Source: Flavobacteriales bacterium
GTDB taxonomy: Bacteria; Bacteroidota; Bacteroidia; Flavobacteriales_E; Vicingaceae
Reading direction: 5' to 3'
Length of the DNA stretch: 64,000 nt
NCBI GenBank assembly: GCA_020635815.1
Contig: JACJZB010000001.1
Location: 62,001 to 126,000, forward strand
Positions within the stretch are counted from its first letter, which is position 1; the number at the start of each line of letters is the position of its first letter. Made by a program: the position numbers and the translations under genes. Under the pieces are notes generated by a model. That model was not told the DNA's origin. It did not search any database and saw only the letters and a program-made list of their open reading frames with translations. Below, one piece after another: positions 53,477-61,329 of the stretch.

Positions 53477-54416
53477 AACGTTTTTTCAAAATATTGCTTT
53501 TAAAGGAACAAAATATTTTAGCCAGCAGCAGCTAATTAACCTAACAGGACAAAAGCTTGTTTTACCTTTTTACCATGTGGTTTCGGATGAAACACCAATT
53601 CATGTTAAAAATTTATATGAAGCAAGAAGTATAAGTGAGTTTAAAGAAGATTTAGATTTTTTGTTAGAAAATTACAAACCAATTTCTTTACTGCAATTAA
53701 TTGAAATAACTCAAAATAGAACAAAATTATCTGAGAATTATTTTCATTTAACTTTTGATGATGGTTTAAAAGAATTGGCAACTATCGTAGCTCCAATTTT
53801 AAAAGAAAAGAATATACCAGCTACTTTCTTTATTAATACAGATTTTTTAGATAATAAAGCACTATTTTATCGTTTTAAAGAAAGTGTTTTAGTAGAGAAA
53901 TATGAAGCGAAAGGCTTGCTCGATTTTGATAGTGAAAAAGAAAACGAAATTGATGAGTTAGCAGTTTTGTTGGGAGAAGATTTTGATGAATTTTTAAAGC
54001 AAGAACAACCTTATTTAAATTCTGAGGATGTAATTGAATTGATAAAACAAGGTTTTACTATAGGAGGGCATAGTAAAAACCATCCTCGATATGAAAATAT
54101 ATCATTAGATGAACAGATTGCTCAAACCATAGAAAGTGTTGAGTTGCTGGTTGAAAAATTCAATTTAAATTACAAGGTGTTTGCATTTCCTTTTACAGAT
54201 GATGGAGTGGGGAGGGAGTTTTTTAATAAAATAGCAGGAAAATTAGATTTAACTTTTGGTACTGCTGGTTTGAAAAAGGATGTCGTAAAAAACAATTTAC
54301 AACGTATCCCGATGGAGGAAAACAAAAAAGGTATTGAAATTATTAAATCACAATACCTTTATTATTTTTTTAAAATGTTTGTTGGAAAGAATACTATTCG
54401 AAGAAACGATAAATAA
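53472..54416 (+). CDS. Polysaccharide deacetylase (NodB fold)
   Basis: About 315 residues if read from the ATT at 53472, which overlaps the upstream stop; the first ATG/GTG/TTG is the GTG at 53577. The 35 extra residues end LTGQKLVLPFYHVVSDE, which has the conserved LPFYH strand of this family, so the longer start is likely. NodB motifs: LTFDDG (metal Asp pair), later GGHSKNHPRY (metal His pair) and the AFPFTDDG strand. It removes N-acetyl groups from a surface glycan or peptidoglycan. No membrane anchor is visible. Coupled to the acetyltransferase gene. Confidence 0.82.
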   Translation: MKTFFQNIAFKGTKYFSQQQLINLTGQKLVLPFYHVVSDETPIHVKNLYEARSISEFKEDLDFLLENYKPISLLQLIEITQNRTKLSENYFHLTFDDGLKELATIVAPILKEKNIPATFFINTDFLDNKALFYRFKESVLVEKYEAKGLLDFDSEKENEIDELAVLLGEDFDEFLKQEQPYLNSEDVIELIKQGFTIGGHSKNHPRYENISLDEQIAQTIESVELLVEKFNLNYKVFAFPFTDDGVGREFFNKIAGKLDLTFGTAGLKKDVVKNNLQRIPMEENKKGIEIIKSQYLYYFFKMFVGKNTIRRNDK

Positions 54417-54460
54417 CAAAAAACAAGTTCCAAGTTTGCGTTTTTTATTTGTGATTTAAT

Positions 54461-55666
54461 TTACGCATTAGCATTAACATAATCTCTTAAATACTCATAC
54501 TTAGGCATTAAATTACCATTTTTACAAATCGTAGCTCTTTCAATAACTTGCTCTTTATCATCAATTAAATGAGGAAGAATTTTATCAATAAACTCTCTTC
54601 CAAAATCAGCAGAGGCATCTCTAGGTAATTCACAAGGTAAATTATCTACAGCCATTACAGTTATTGCATTTTCATTATCGAAATTGGTTTCTTTTTCATT
54701 TATTACATCATATCCATAAATAGGGTCTGAAATTGTTGAAGGGCGGATAGTACAGGCTACTGCTGTATCAATATCACAACTTACGTCACCAACAACTTTA
54801 ATTTTAAAGTCAGGTAATTTAGCCTCTTCTCTTGTAAAAATATAAGGAGCTTTATTGTCCCAAAAGTGACCAGAAATATACATGTCAGCAACTTTAGCAA
54901 ATGGCATAAAGTTACGCTTGAATTTTTCAGGAGTGGTATAAACATCCTTTCTAGTAAAAGGAGAACCATCTATTGTTGTGTAATAATCGTCTGCTAAAAG
55001 TTGAGTGTAAACAGGCTCATTGTGTGTGTTTGTTATAAATTCTTGAGCAGAAACTTTTTTAATTTTTACTTTTTCAAGTATCTCAATAATGCCAGAAGCA
55101 ACTCTGCCTCCACCAGTAATAACTATTTTATAATTGTCCGGCAACTTTATTTCTGGAATTTCTGCTTCCATTTCAGCTCTGTCAACACATTGATAGGCTC
55201 TTTTTAAATCAAAAGAACCAGTACGTTTACCGTAAGCATAAAATGAATTGTAGCAACCAACAATTCCCGCATATTTTCCAAAACCTATTAATCTATTTCC
55301 TTTTGCATTAGTTAAGGTTTCGTAATCTACCATTGTAATGTTTTTGTTTAACATTTCAATTAATAAATCTCTGTTGTAGGATTGTTTTTTTATGGTGTGT
55401 GAGAAATAAAAATAGGTTTTATTAGGTATTAAGTCTTTTTTAGGGACCTCTTTTACCCCAAGTAGAACATCACAATCATCAACATTATCAACCAATTTTA
55501 CACCTTGGTCAAGATATTCTTGCTCAGAAATTCTTCTGACAACACTTTTTTGAACAACCAAATCGATAGTTGGATATTTGTCAATAATTTCTTTACATTG
55601 AATTGGAGACAATGGAACTCGCTCATCTGGTGGTGTTTTACCTTCTCTTAATACCCCTATTTTCAT
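54461..55666 (-). CDS. Alanine dehydrogenase/saccharopine dehydrogenase-like oxidoreductase
   Basis: 401 residues with the AlaDH/PNT N-terminal fold (IGVLREGKTPPDERVPLSP, VKEVPKKDLIPNKTYFYFSH) and a Rossmann domain with YKIVITGGGRVASGIIEILE. The C-terminal part has VVGDVSCDIDTAVACTIRPS, which is characteristic of the lysine-type saccharopine dehydrogenase-like group in Bacteroidota. It should use NAD(P) on an amino or 2-oxo acid; I cannot choose between alanine, lysine/saccharopine and related substrates. Candidate -7 element TATTTTTG lies at 55687-55694. Confidence 0.82.
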   Translation of the reverse strand: MKIGVLREGKTPPDERVPLSPIQCKEIIDKYPTIDLVVQKSVVRRISEQEYLDQGVKLVDNVDDCDVLLGVKEVPKKDLIPNKTYFYFSHTIKKQSYNRDLLIEMLNKNITMVDYETLTNAKGNRLIGFGKYAGIVGCYNSFYAYGKRTGSFDLKRAYQCVDRAEMEAEIPEIKLPDNYKIVITGGGRVASGIIEILEKVKIKKVSAQEFITNTHNEPVYTQLLADDYYTTIDGSPFTRKDVYTTPEKFKRNFMPFAKVADMYISGHFWDNKAPYIFTREEAKLPDFKIKVVGDVSCDIDTAVACTIRPSTISDPIYGYDVINEKETNFDNENAITVMAVDNLPCELPRDASADFGREFIDKILPHLIDDKEQVIERATICKNGNLMPKYEYLRDYVNANA

Positions 55667-55686
55667 GTTAAAATTTTATTTAACCT

Positions 55687-55694
55687 CAAAAATA
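55687..55694 (-). promoter_or_regulatory. Candidate -7 element of the dehydrogenase gene
   Basis: Minus strand TATTTTTG matches TAnnTTTG, 21 nt before the ATG. The -33 box is not clear. Confidence 0.3.
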
Positions 55695-55840
55695 TGAAAT
55701 TGCATGATATTTGCATTATAAATAGTGTTATAAGTTGTAACTTTGTTGTGTTCTTTGAAAATACGAGTAAATTGTCATATTGAATTTTAAGATTTTTTGA
55801 TAAAATTTTTGATTTTTGTTCTCGATATTTTGTTATCTAT

Positions 55841-55888
55841 CCTTCGACAACCCTTCGATAAACTCAGGGTGACATTTCTTAGGATGAC
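55841..55888. repeat. PELVEG-type repeat upstream of ssrA
   Basis: CCTTCGACAACCCTTCGATA followed by AACTCAGGGTGACATT and AGGATGACA, the intergenic counterpart of the ribD insert. No gene lies in 55667-55951. Confidence 0.65.
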
Positions 55889-55951
55889 AACAAAACTCGA
55901 ACTGGCAAAATCAAAAATCACTCGAAATGACAAGTACAAGACGTATAAATT

Positions 55952-56351
55952 GGGGTCGTTTTTGGTTTTGACTGCAAGATGAAGTGGTAAGCAAGCATGT
56001 CGAGCGTTGTGAATTTGCTCGTAAATCTCGGTTCTCAAATCGCTAACTGGCGAAAATAACTATGCAATGGCTGCATAATCACGACCAAGTCGGATTATCT
56101 TAATACCTACTCTTAGAGGGTAGGCACCATTAATCTCTCAACAGTTCTGTTCATTAATTGTTGTATTCGAGGTTTCAAAATTTTGAACTAGCTAAGTAAA
56201 ATGTTTCGATTTACTGGCGAAACACAAGAAGCTTAAGCTTAGGGTTGGATGCTTTTAACCTGCTTTAAGCCTAACAATTAATTAAAAGCTAAACATGTAG
56301 AAACCTTATTAGTTCCTTGTTTGGACGCGGGTTCGAGGCCCGCCGACTCCA
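55952..56351 (+). ncRNA. ssrA: tmRNA
   Basis: About 400 nt. The 5' arm GGGGTCG (55952-55958) pairs with CGACTCC (56344-56350) to form the tRNA-like acceptor, and the T arm carries GGTTCGAGGCCC. The tag ORF begins at the resume codon GGC (56049) and reads GENNYAMAA before TAA (56076-56078), close to other Bacteroidota tags. The CCA end is not encoded (A at 56351 is the discriminator), as for tRNA genes in this phylum. It rescues stalled ribosomes with SmpB. A strong terminator follows. Confidence 0.95.
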
Positions 56352-56357
56352 CTTTTA

Positions 56358-56391
56358 AAAAAGCCTAACAATTGATTTTGTTAGGCTTTTT
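56358..56391 (+). terminator. Terminator of ssrA
   Basis: AAAAAGCCTAACAA pairs with TTGTTAGGCTTTTT, 6 nt after the tmRNA end, followed by T-rich sequence. Confidence 0.85.
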
Positions 56392-56393
56392 AG

Positions 56394-56436
56394 TTTTTTC
56401 TGAGGTAGCGTTAGCAGGCATCAGAAATTTGGTTAT
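56394..56436. repeat. 43-bp repeat, left of the T9SS pair
   Basis: Matches 58072-58114 with two mismatches (TTTTTTCTGAGGTAGCGTTA core). The two copies flank the tandem T9SS genes. Confidence 0.75.
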
Positions 56437-56460
56437 ATAAAGTAATCCGATGACTGTTTT

Positions 56461-56513
56461 ACCCACCCCTAACCCTCCGAAAAAGCGGAGCAAGCTCTCC
56501 AAGGAGGGGAATT
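56461..56513. repeat. 53-bp repeat, copy 1
   Basis: Matches 61332-61384 with two mismatches (CCGAAAAAGCGGAGCAAGCT core). It ends on the first base of the stop codon of the 56513-57268 gene. Confidence 0.8.
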
Positions 56514-57268
56514 TACTGAATGACCACTTTTTGATGATAACTTTCTGTACCATCATCAACATTTACAATGTACATTCCGTTACTAATATTTAAATTAAAG
56601 TTGTTGTTTCCTCTGATGGTTTTATTCAAAACTTCTTGACCACTTAGATTGTAAACTATAAGTTTATATTCTTTTGAATCGTTAGTCTTAATAACAATGT
56701 TTTTATCATAAGAATAAACACTATAATTTTCTGAAATATTATTAGATTTAATTCCAGTGGTCATATCGTATAAATCAAAATTATTCAATTCTAAATTCAT
56801 ATTATTAACTCCACTAAATTCTATTTTCACCCAAGTATAATTACTTGAATTAGTAAATGAAAGTGTGGTATTATTATTTATATTACTATTTATAATAGTC
56901 CAATTTAATCCATCGGTACTACCATATAATTTGAATGTAGATCCACCACCAATTACATATGACCAACTAACAAAATAATCTAGGTTAACAACAGTTCCCA
57001 TACTTGTAATTTCTTTAACAGCAGAACCTAAATAAGGTTGACCCACGTATGGTTGTTCGTATTTCACCGCCCCATTTGGTTGTTCAGATATTAGAACTGA
57101 AGCATCTTGTAGTGGACTTCCTATTTCAAATTTGAATGTCCAACCATTAGCAATACTAATTGCTCCATCTTGACCGTTTACTCCGACATTATAAGGTAAT
57201 GATTGGGAAAATAAATTTGATGTAAAAAACAACATTGTTATTAATGTCATTGAGTAAATTTTTTTCAT
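56513..57268 (-). CDS. Small T9SS type A protein, tandem paralogue 1
   Basis: 251 residues. Signal peptide 1-21 (TLITMLFFTSNLFSQ). The middle (about 25-165) is a lectin-like or jelly-roll module (FKLYGSTDGLNWTIINSNI, WVKIEFSGVNNMNLELNNF). The C-terminal about 75 residues are a type A sorting domain (NNISENYSVYSYDKNIVIKT to MYIVNVDDGTESYHQKVVIQ). The next gene upstream is a paralogue with nearly the same end. Surface-exposed or secreted; function unknown. Confidence 0.8.
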   Translation of the reverse strand: MKKIYSMTLITMLFFTSNLFSQSLPYNVGVNGQDGAISIANGWTFKFEIGSPLQDASVLISEQPNGAVKYEQPYVGQPYLGSAVKEITSMGTVVNLDYFVSWSYVIGGGSTFKLYGSTDGLNWTIINSNINNNTTLSFTNSSNYTWVKIEFSGVNNMNLELNNFDLYDMTTGIKSNNISENYSVYSYDKNIVIKTNDSKEYKLIVYNLSGQEVLNKTIRGNNNFNLNISNGMYIVNVDDGTESYHQKVVIQ

Positions 57269-57279
57269 ATTTTTTTGTT

Positions 57280-58062
57280 TTACTGAATTATTATTTTTTG
57301 ATGATAACTTTCTGTACCGTTATTAATATTTACAAGATACATTCCGTTACTAACATTTAAAGGAAATTCTTTATTACCATTAGTCGTTTCGTTTAATACT
57401 ACTTGCCCATTTAAGTTATATACTGTGACTGCATAATTATTAAAATCATTTGATTTAATAACTAGGTTTTTACCATAAGAATAGACATTATAATTATCTT
57501 TTAAATTTATATTCTCAATATCTGTACTACTTGATGGGGTTAGGGAAACATTTCTAAGATTTGCAGTTGTGACATTGGTTGAATTGAACTGAATCATTAA
57601 AAATGTATAATTTGTTAATGTATTATCAAATGTCAGAGGTGTATTATCAGATACGTTTGAATTTATAACTACATAATTAATACCATCAACAGAACCCCAT
57701 AATTTAACATTCTTATTAGCTCCATTGATCCAGTTATAATCAATAGTATAATCAATATTCATAGCAGATGGGTTAATTTCTAAAACAGAATTACCTTCAA
57801 ATGTTGGGGGGTTATAAGAACCACTTGTACTCAAGAAAATACCAGATCCACCTTGATTTGATACAAAGTTATTAGGAGAACTTGGGAAAGTTTCTGTGAA
57901 TGTTTGTGTTCCTTGAGCTGGAACATCAAATGTAACAGAGTTATCCCAATCATTGAAAAAATCATTACCGTTACTAACTGTATATGGTAATGTTACTTGT
58001 GAGAATAGGTTTGAAGTTAAAAATGTTACTAACATCATTGTAATAATGTAAAGTTTTTTCAT
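57280..58062 (-). CDS. Small T9SS type A protein, tandem paralogue 2
   Basis: 260 residues, similar throughout to the downstream gene: signal peptide (MLVTFLTSNLFSQ), module with NVKLWGSVDGINYVVINSNV and FLMIQFNSTNVTTANLRNVS, and a type A domain closing MYLVNINNGTESYHQKIIIQ. The two are separated by 11 nt. Their sorting domains are more alike than their cargo domains, as expected after duplication with divergence of the cargo. Function unknown. Confidence 0.8.
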   Translation of the reverse strand: MKKLYIITMMLVTFLTSNLFSQVTLPYTVSNGNDFFNDWDNSVTFDVPAQGTQTFTETFPSSPNNFVSNQGGSGIFLSTSGSYNPPTFEGNSVLEINPSAMNIDYTIDYNWINGANKNVKLWGSVDGINYVVINSNVSDNTPLTFDNTLTNYTFLMIQFNSTNVTTANLRNVSLTPSSSTDIENINLKDNYNVYSYGKNLVIKSNDFNNYAVTVYNLNGQVVLNETTNGNKEFPLNVSNGMYLVNINNGTESYHQKIIIQ

Positions 58063-58071
58063 AGTTTTTGT

Positions 58072-58114
58072 TTTTTTCTGAGGTAGCGTTAGCGGACATC
58101 AGAAATTTGGTTAT
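58072..58114. repeat. 43-bp repeat, right of the T9SS pair
   Basis: Second copy of 56394-56436, two mismatches. Confidence 0.75.
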
Positions 58115-58117
58115 TAT

Positions 58118-58450
58118 TTATTTTCTATTACTTAATGAAATTAAACTAGCTAATGCACCTGTTGCTGTCGCTCCAATCGCAATTAAACCAGAAGGCATTT
58201 CGCAATTATTTCCACAAATGCACATAATATAAGTTGTCACACATGATATTGTTAATATTATAACAGTTAACGCAATAATTGTTAAACGATATATCCATAC
58301 ATCATTGTCAAGTGGATGGTTTATTGTCGCATTAGTTAAACCATTATCGTCTATTATTTTTTTAATATCATCAATAGTGATTTGTTCTCCCTCTTTTTTT
58401 GATTTTTCTATATCATTAATAAATTCTGAAAAATTTTTAATATGTTTCAT
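58118..58450 (-). CDS. Small membrane protein of unknown function
   Basis: 110 residues. An acidic N-terminal helix (FSEFINDIEKSKKEGEQITI) is followed by two membrane helices (about 52-74 with LTIIALTVIILTISCVTTYI, and about 85-104 with SGLIAIGATATGALASLISL) joined by a Cys-bearing loop (CICGNNCEMPSG). Its ATG overlaps the stop of the 34-codon gene upstream. It could be a holin-like or pore-forming membrane protein, but this is only a resemblance. Confidence 0.6.
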   Translation of the reverse strand: MKHIKNFSEFINDIEKSKKEGEQITIDDIKKIIDDNGLTNATINHPLDNDVWIYRLTIIALTVIILTISCVTTYIMCICGNNCEMPSGLIAIGATATGALASLISLSNRK

Positions 58451-58551
58451 ATACTAAAAGATTTGTTATTTGCTTCAGATTTACTTGCGGCTTTTACTTT
58501 TACCGAATAATAAGTTCCTGGAACTTTTACTCTTATTTCGTATTGTTTCAT
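58447..58551 (-). CDS. 34-residue basic small protein
   Basis: ATG at 58549-58551, stop TGA at 58447-58449, which overlaps the ATG of the following membrane-protein gene (ATGA). Reads MKQYEIRVKVPGTYYSVK followed by VKAASKSEANNK and ends SFSI. No membrane helix or cysteine. The coupled overlap is the best evidence that it is translated. No family recognised. Confidence 0.5.
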   Translation of the reverse strand: MKQYEIRVKVPGTYYSVKVKAASKSEANNKSFSI

Positions 58552-58564
58552 AGTTTATAATGGT

Positions 58565-59029
58565 TTAATTATCTTTTGAATATTTAACAAAATGTTCAAA
58601 TGGAGATAAATTTGTATTATTCTTTTTGTAAAACTCTGTAAGGAATTTTAAATAAGCTTTAATTACTTCAGATTGATATACTCGCTTAAATCGATAATTG
58701 AAAAGTCGAATTTCACTTTCACTAATCAAACCTTTATCATAGAAATAACAAATAACATTATACTGTGCTAAAAGCTTGTCAATTTTCTCTTCAGTTTCTC
58801 GATTAGTTCTTGCATCTGTAATGTTACCATAATCTATATCTAAAAATATCCTTTTTAAGTCATCATCTTCAAAAACTTTGTAGTATAGTTCTTTGAAATA
58901 TTCAGATTGTTTTATTGCTGTTGATTTCTGCATTTTTTGTACTACTATATAAATTCCGATAATTGCAATTAATATTTTAAAAATTTCTATATAAATATTA
59001 CAATCTTCTAATAGATAATTGTATTCCAT
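58565..59029 (-). CDS. Membrane-anchored protein of unknown function
   Basis: 154 residues. The start is the ATG at 59027-59029, four codons inside a longer frame, because a full Shine-Dalgarno (GGAGGTG, 59033-59039 on the other strand) precedes it. One N-terminal membrane helix (EIFKILIAIIGIYIVVQKMQ) and a long alpha-helical domain with YFKELYYKVFEDDDLKRIF and DKLLAQYNVICYFYDKGLIS, like the DUF4760 group of small membrane proteins. Its Shine-Dalgarno lies in the last codons of the HTH gene. Role unknown. Confidence 0.6.
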   Translation of the reverse strand: MEYNYLLEDCNIYIEIFKILIAIIGIYIVVQKMQKSTAIKQSEYFKELYYKVFEDDDLKRIFLDIDYGNITDARTNRETEEKIDKLLAQYNVICYFYDKGLISESEIRLFNYRFKRVYQSEVIKAYLKFLTEFYKKNNTNLSPFEHFVKYSKDN

Positions 59030-59031
59030 TT

Positions 59032-59259
59032 TCACCTCCATATAAAATTAAATTTACCACTATTGGTATAATTGTAAGCCCCTTTACTTTTATTAAATGC
59101 TATTGGAGCTTTTAGTTCTTCTTTCATAAATTTTAAATACTTATAGGTGGCTCGTTCCGATAAATTTAACCGATTCGCCAATTGAGCAGGAGAGCCTGTT
59201 GCTTCTCGCTTAATTAAATCATCTATTTTTATTATCGTTCTTATATCCACTCGTCTCAC
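59032..59259 (-). CDS. Small winged-HTH regulator
   Basis: 75 residues. A single HTH domain (residues 10-50: IKIDDLIKREATGSPAQLAN, RLNLSERATYKYLKFMKEEL) followed by a beta wing (IAFNKSKGAYNYTNSGKFNF), matching HTH_11/DeoR-type domains. No effector domain. It heads the operon of the membrane proteins at 58118-59029 and may regulate it. The short inverted TGCAC words at 59278-59300 upstream (TGCACTGAACTGAAGGTGCA) could be its operator (inference). Confidence 0.75.
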   Translation of the reverse strand: MRRVDIRTIIKIDDLIKREATGSPAQLANRLNLSERATYKYLKFMKEELKAPIAFNKSKGAYNYTNSGKFNFIWR

Positions 59260-59387
59260 ATTTCAAATCTAAATCATTGCACTGAACTGAAGGTGCAGTT
59301 TAAATATTTAGCTTTGTTTTAAATAAGAACCAGTAACTTTCACTTTTGTACTACTCTCATTAAAAAAAAGAGTAACACTGTAAAAAA

Positions 59388-59528
59388 TAAACCACATAGG
59401 TACATAGATATGATTAGTTTAAAAGGAAAATATGGTATAGAAATAAGTTTTAATCATAGCTTTAACTATGTAAAGCAAGGCTGCTATGGTTACTTTAAGT
59501 ATAAAGTACTATGTGTCTATGTGGTTAA
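59388..59528. repeat. MITE-like element with terminal inverted repeats
   Basis: Left arm TAAACCACATAGGTACATAG (from 59388) and right arm reading ACTATGTGTCTATGTGGTTA (to 59527) form imperfect inverted repeats of about 21 nt around 100 bp that also contain CATAGC words. It lies in the 297-nt gap upstream of the sigma factor and may hold its promoter; nothing else is seen in 59260-59556. Confidence 0.5.
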
Positions 59529-59556
59529 AAATATTGCTAAATAACTACAAAAAAAA

Positions 59557-60126
59557 TTGAACAACACCTTAGAAATAGAAAATAAGACCATCGAGAAAAC
59601 CCTCAATTGGAGCTTGTTTGTAGCAGGAAATAATGAAGCTATTGCTACTGTTTACAAGCAAACCTTACCTCAATTGTTGTTTATTGCATACCGTTATTTA
59701 AACGACAGCGAAAAATCGAAAGATGTAGTTTCGGATGTGTTTGAGAAATTAATAACGATGAATAGTGTTGAGCGAAAAAATAAATTAAGCGGAGTAGATG
59801 AAAAACTAGAAGTATTTTTAAAAGTAATTGTAAAAAACAGATGTATTAATCAGCTTAATATTGAAAAGAATAGGAGGGGGATATTAAAACATTTAGGACT
59901 TTTTAGAAATGGGCAGTCATTACCGAATGAATTACAAAAAGATGATTTTAATAGCATGTTAACATTGCTTTCTGATAGGCAAAAAGAAGTATTACAGTTG
60001 AGTTTAAAAGGGTTTAAGAATAATGAAATAGCAGCACAATTAGAGATAAGCGAAAACACAGTAAAAAACACTTTAGTAAATTCTAAAAAGAAAATTAAAG
60101 AGATATATAATACCTTTATGGTTTAA
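59557..60126 (+). CDS. ECF-type RNA polymerase sigma factor
   Basis: 189 residues. The only usable start is TTG at 59557; an in-frame TAA lies just upstream at 59542. Region 2: LLFIAYRYLNDSEKSKDVVS, FEKLITMNSVERKNKLS. Region 4 HTH: LLSDRQKEVLQLSLKGFKNN, EIAAQLEISENTVKNTLVNS. It should redirect RNA polymerase to its own set of promoters when freed from an anti-sigma factor. The next gene, 24 nt downstream, encodes a membrane protein with a short cytoplasmic N-terminus and is the probable partner. Confidence 0.85.
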   Translation: MNNTLEIENKTIEKTLNWSLFVAGNNEAIATVYKQTLPQLLFIAYRYLNDSEKSKDVVSDVFEKLITMNSVERKNKLSGVDEKLEVFLKVIVKNRCINQLNIEKNRRGILKHLGLFRNGQSLPNELQKDDFNSMLTLLSDRQKEVLQLSLKGFKNNEIAAQLEISENTVKNTLVNSKKKIKEIYNTFMV

Positions 60127-60150
60127 TGCAGCCAATGGCTGAAGTATAAA

Positions 60151-60894
60151 ATGATAGAAAACAATCAACATATTATTCCTCCTACAATGGATGAAATTCT
60201 TAACTCAATTACAAATGAGGAGTTGAGGGTTGATGTAATGGAGCGTTTAAAAAAATCGGAAGCAATTGATGATGAAGTTCTAGGGGCTAAATTGTTTTTA
60301 GAAAATAATAATTATGATTTCAACCAATTAGCATCATTTTTACAATCATCAGAATTAAGTATTGATAAGATTGTAGAACAACACAAAACGGCTAAAAGTA
60401 ATTATGGTTGGTTAAAGGTGGCGGCTGTTCTTGTTCCCCTTATTGGTATTTCTACTTATTTTTTAATGAATAAAGAAAATAAGTTTGATAACCTTTATAG
60501 CAATTATTATGAGAAAGAATTAGGATTGCCTGTTACGCTTTCTAATGAAAATGACAAGGTATTTAATGAAGCTATGAACTTGTTTAGAGATGAAGATTAC
60601 AACTCTTCATTACAAGGTTTTAGAGATTTGTTACTTGAACAACCCAACAATGATACTCTGCACTATTTTATTGGGGTTTGTTTGTTAGAAAAAGGTAATC
60701 TTTTAGAAGCTAAAAATGAATTGACTTACAATTTTGAGAATAGTTTTTTTAAACAGAAAGCAACTTATCGTTTGGCACTGGTTTATTTAAAGTTAGAACA
60801 AGTAAAAGAATCAAAAATACTACTTCAAGAAATTTCAAAAAATGAAAACCATCGGTATTACCAGCAAGCTAAAGCTTTATTGGGTAAGTTGTAG
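60151..60894 (+). CDS. TPR membrane protein, probable anti-sigma partner
   Basis: 247 residues. A cytoplasmic helical N-terminus (about 1-85, MDEILNSITNEELRVDVMER, AKLFLENNNYDFNQLASFLQ) is followed by one membrane helix (about 88-107, WLKVAAVLVPLIGISTYFLM) and a periplasmic TPR domain (about 145-247, FNEAMNLFRDEDYNSSLQGF, LHYFIGVCLLEKGNLLEAKN, YRLALVYLKLEQVKESKILL). This layout suits a membrane-bound anti-sigma factor that senses a periplasmic signal through TPRs. It is 24 nt after the sigma gene. Partner role is inferred. Confidence 0.75.
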   Translation: MIENNQHIIPPTMDEILNSITNEELRVDVMERLKKSEAIDDEVLGAKLFLENNNYDFNQLASFLQSSELSIDKIVEQHKTAKSNYGWLKVAAVLVPLIGISTYFLMNKENKFDNLYSNYYEKELGLPVTLSNENDKVFNEAMNLFRDEDYNSSLQGFRDLLLEQPNNDTLHYFIGVCLLEKGNLLEAKNELTYNFENSFFKQKATYRLALVYLKLEQVKESKILLQEISKNENHRYYQQAKALLGKL

Positions 60895-60909
60895 TGGTTT
60901 TTTTTGTTT

Positions 60910-60942
60910 CCCCTCTAATCCCGATAACTATCGGGAGAGGGG
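60910..60942. repeat. Nested palindrome
   Basis: CCCCTCT (60910-60916) and AGAGGGG (60936-60942) enclose CCCGATA (60920-60926) and TATCGGG (60929-60935). Followed by GTTAGGGGAG, the same words as the 53-bp repeat. It may end the sigma/TPR transcript. Confidence 0.65.
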
Positions 60943-61019
60943 TTAGGGGAGTGTAATTTTTAAGATTATTAAAAACCTAGAAAAAGGTGTTTTAGTTTTA
61001 AAAGAGATTGCTTACTTTA

Positions 61020-61320
61020 TGTCATGCTGAATGAAGTTTTATTGCCATTTTTAATGGCAGTATAAAACAATATGAAGTATCTATTTTAAGATTAAACTAA
61101 CAAGTAAAAAGATATTTCGACTGCATTTTTCTATCTCAATAAATTGTGATGAAAAATTTTGCTCAATATGACAAAAAAAGTATGAGTGCTTCTTCCTTCG
61201 TTATCGCAATGACGGCTTATTCATAAAGATTCCAGATAAATTATGTCGCTCCTCCATAATTTTCAGGAATGACGAATTTAGTGAGGCTCGTCATTCTTGT
61301 GCAACGAAGTGGAAACAGGA
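61020..61320. repeat. Tract of AATGACG/GTCATTC-type repeat words
   Basis: Words such as GTCATGCTGAATGAAG, CGCAATGACGG, GAATGACGAATTTAGTGAGG and CTCGTCATTCTTGTGCAACG recur. These are the same type of element as in ribD and before ssrA. The gene-free stretch 60895-61329 holds only this and the palindrome at 60910. Confidence 0.6.
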
Positions 61321-61329
61321 GTCCAGTTT

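Noticed and set aside
55787..56038. Open frames over the region before and inside ssrA
   Set aside because: They translate the PELVEG-type repeat (VTLSLSKG) and the tmRNA 5' domain.
56358..58114. Integrative element inserted at ssrA
   Set aside because: ssrA is a frequent attachment site, but I found no second copy of the tmRNA 3' end and no integrase gene in the window.
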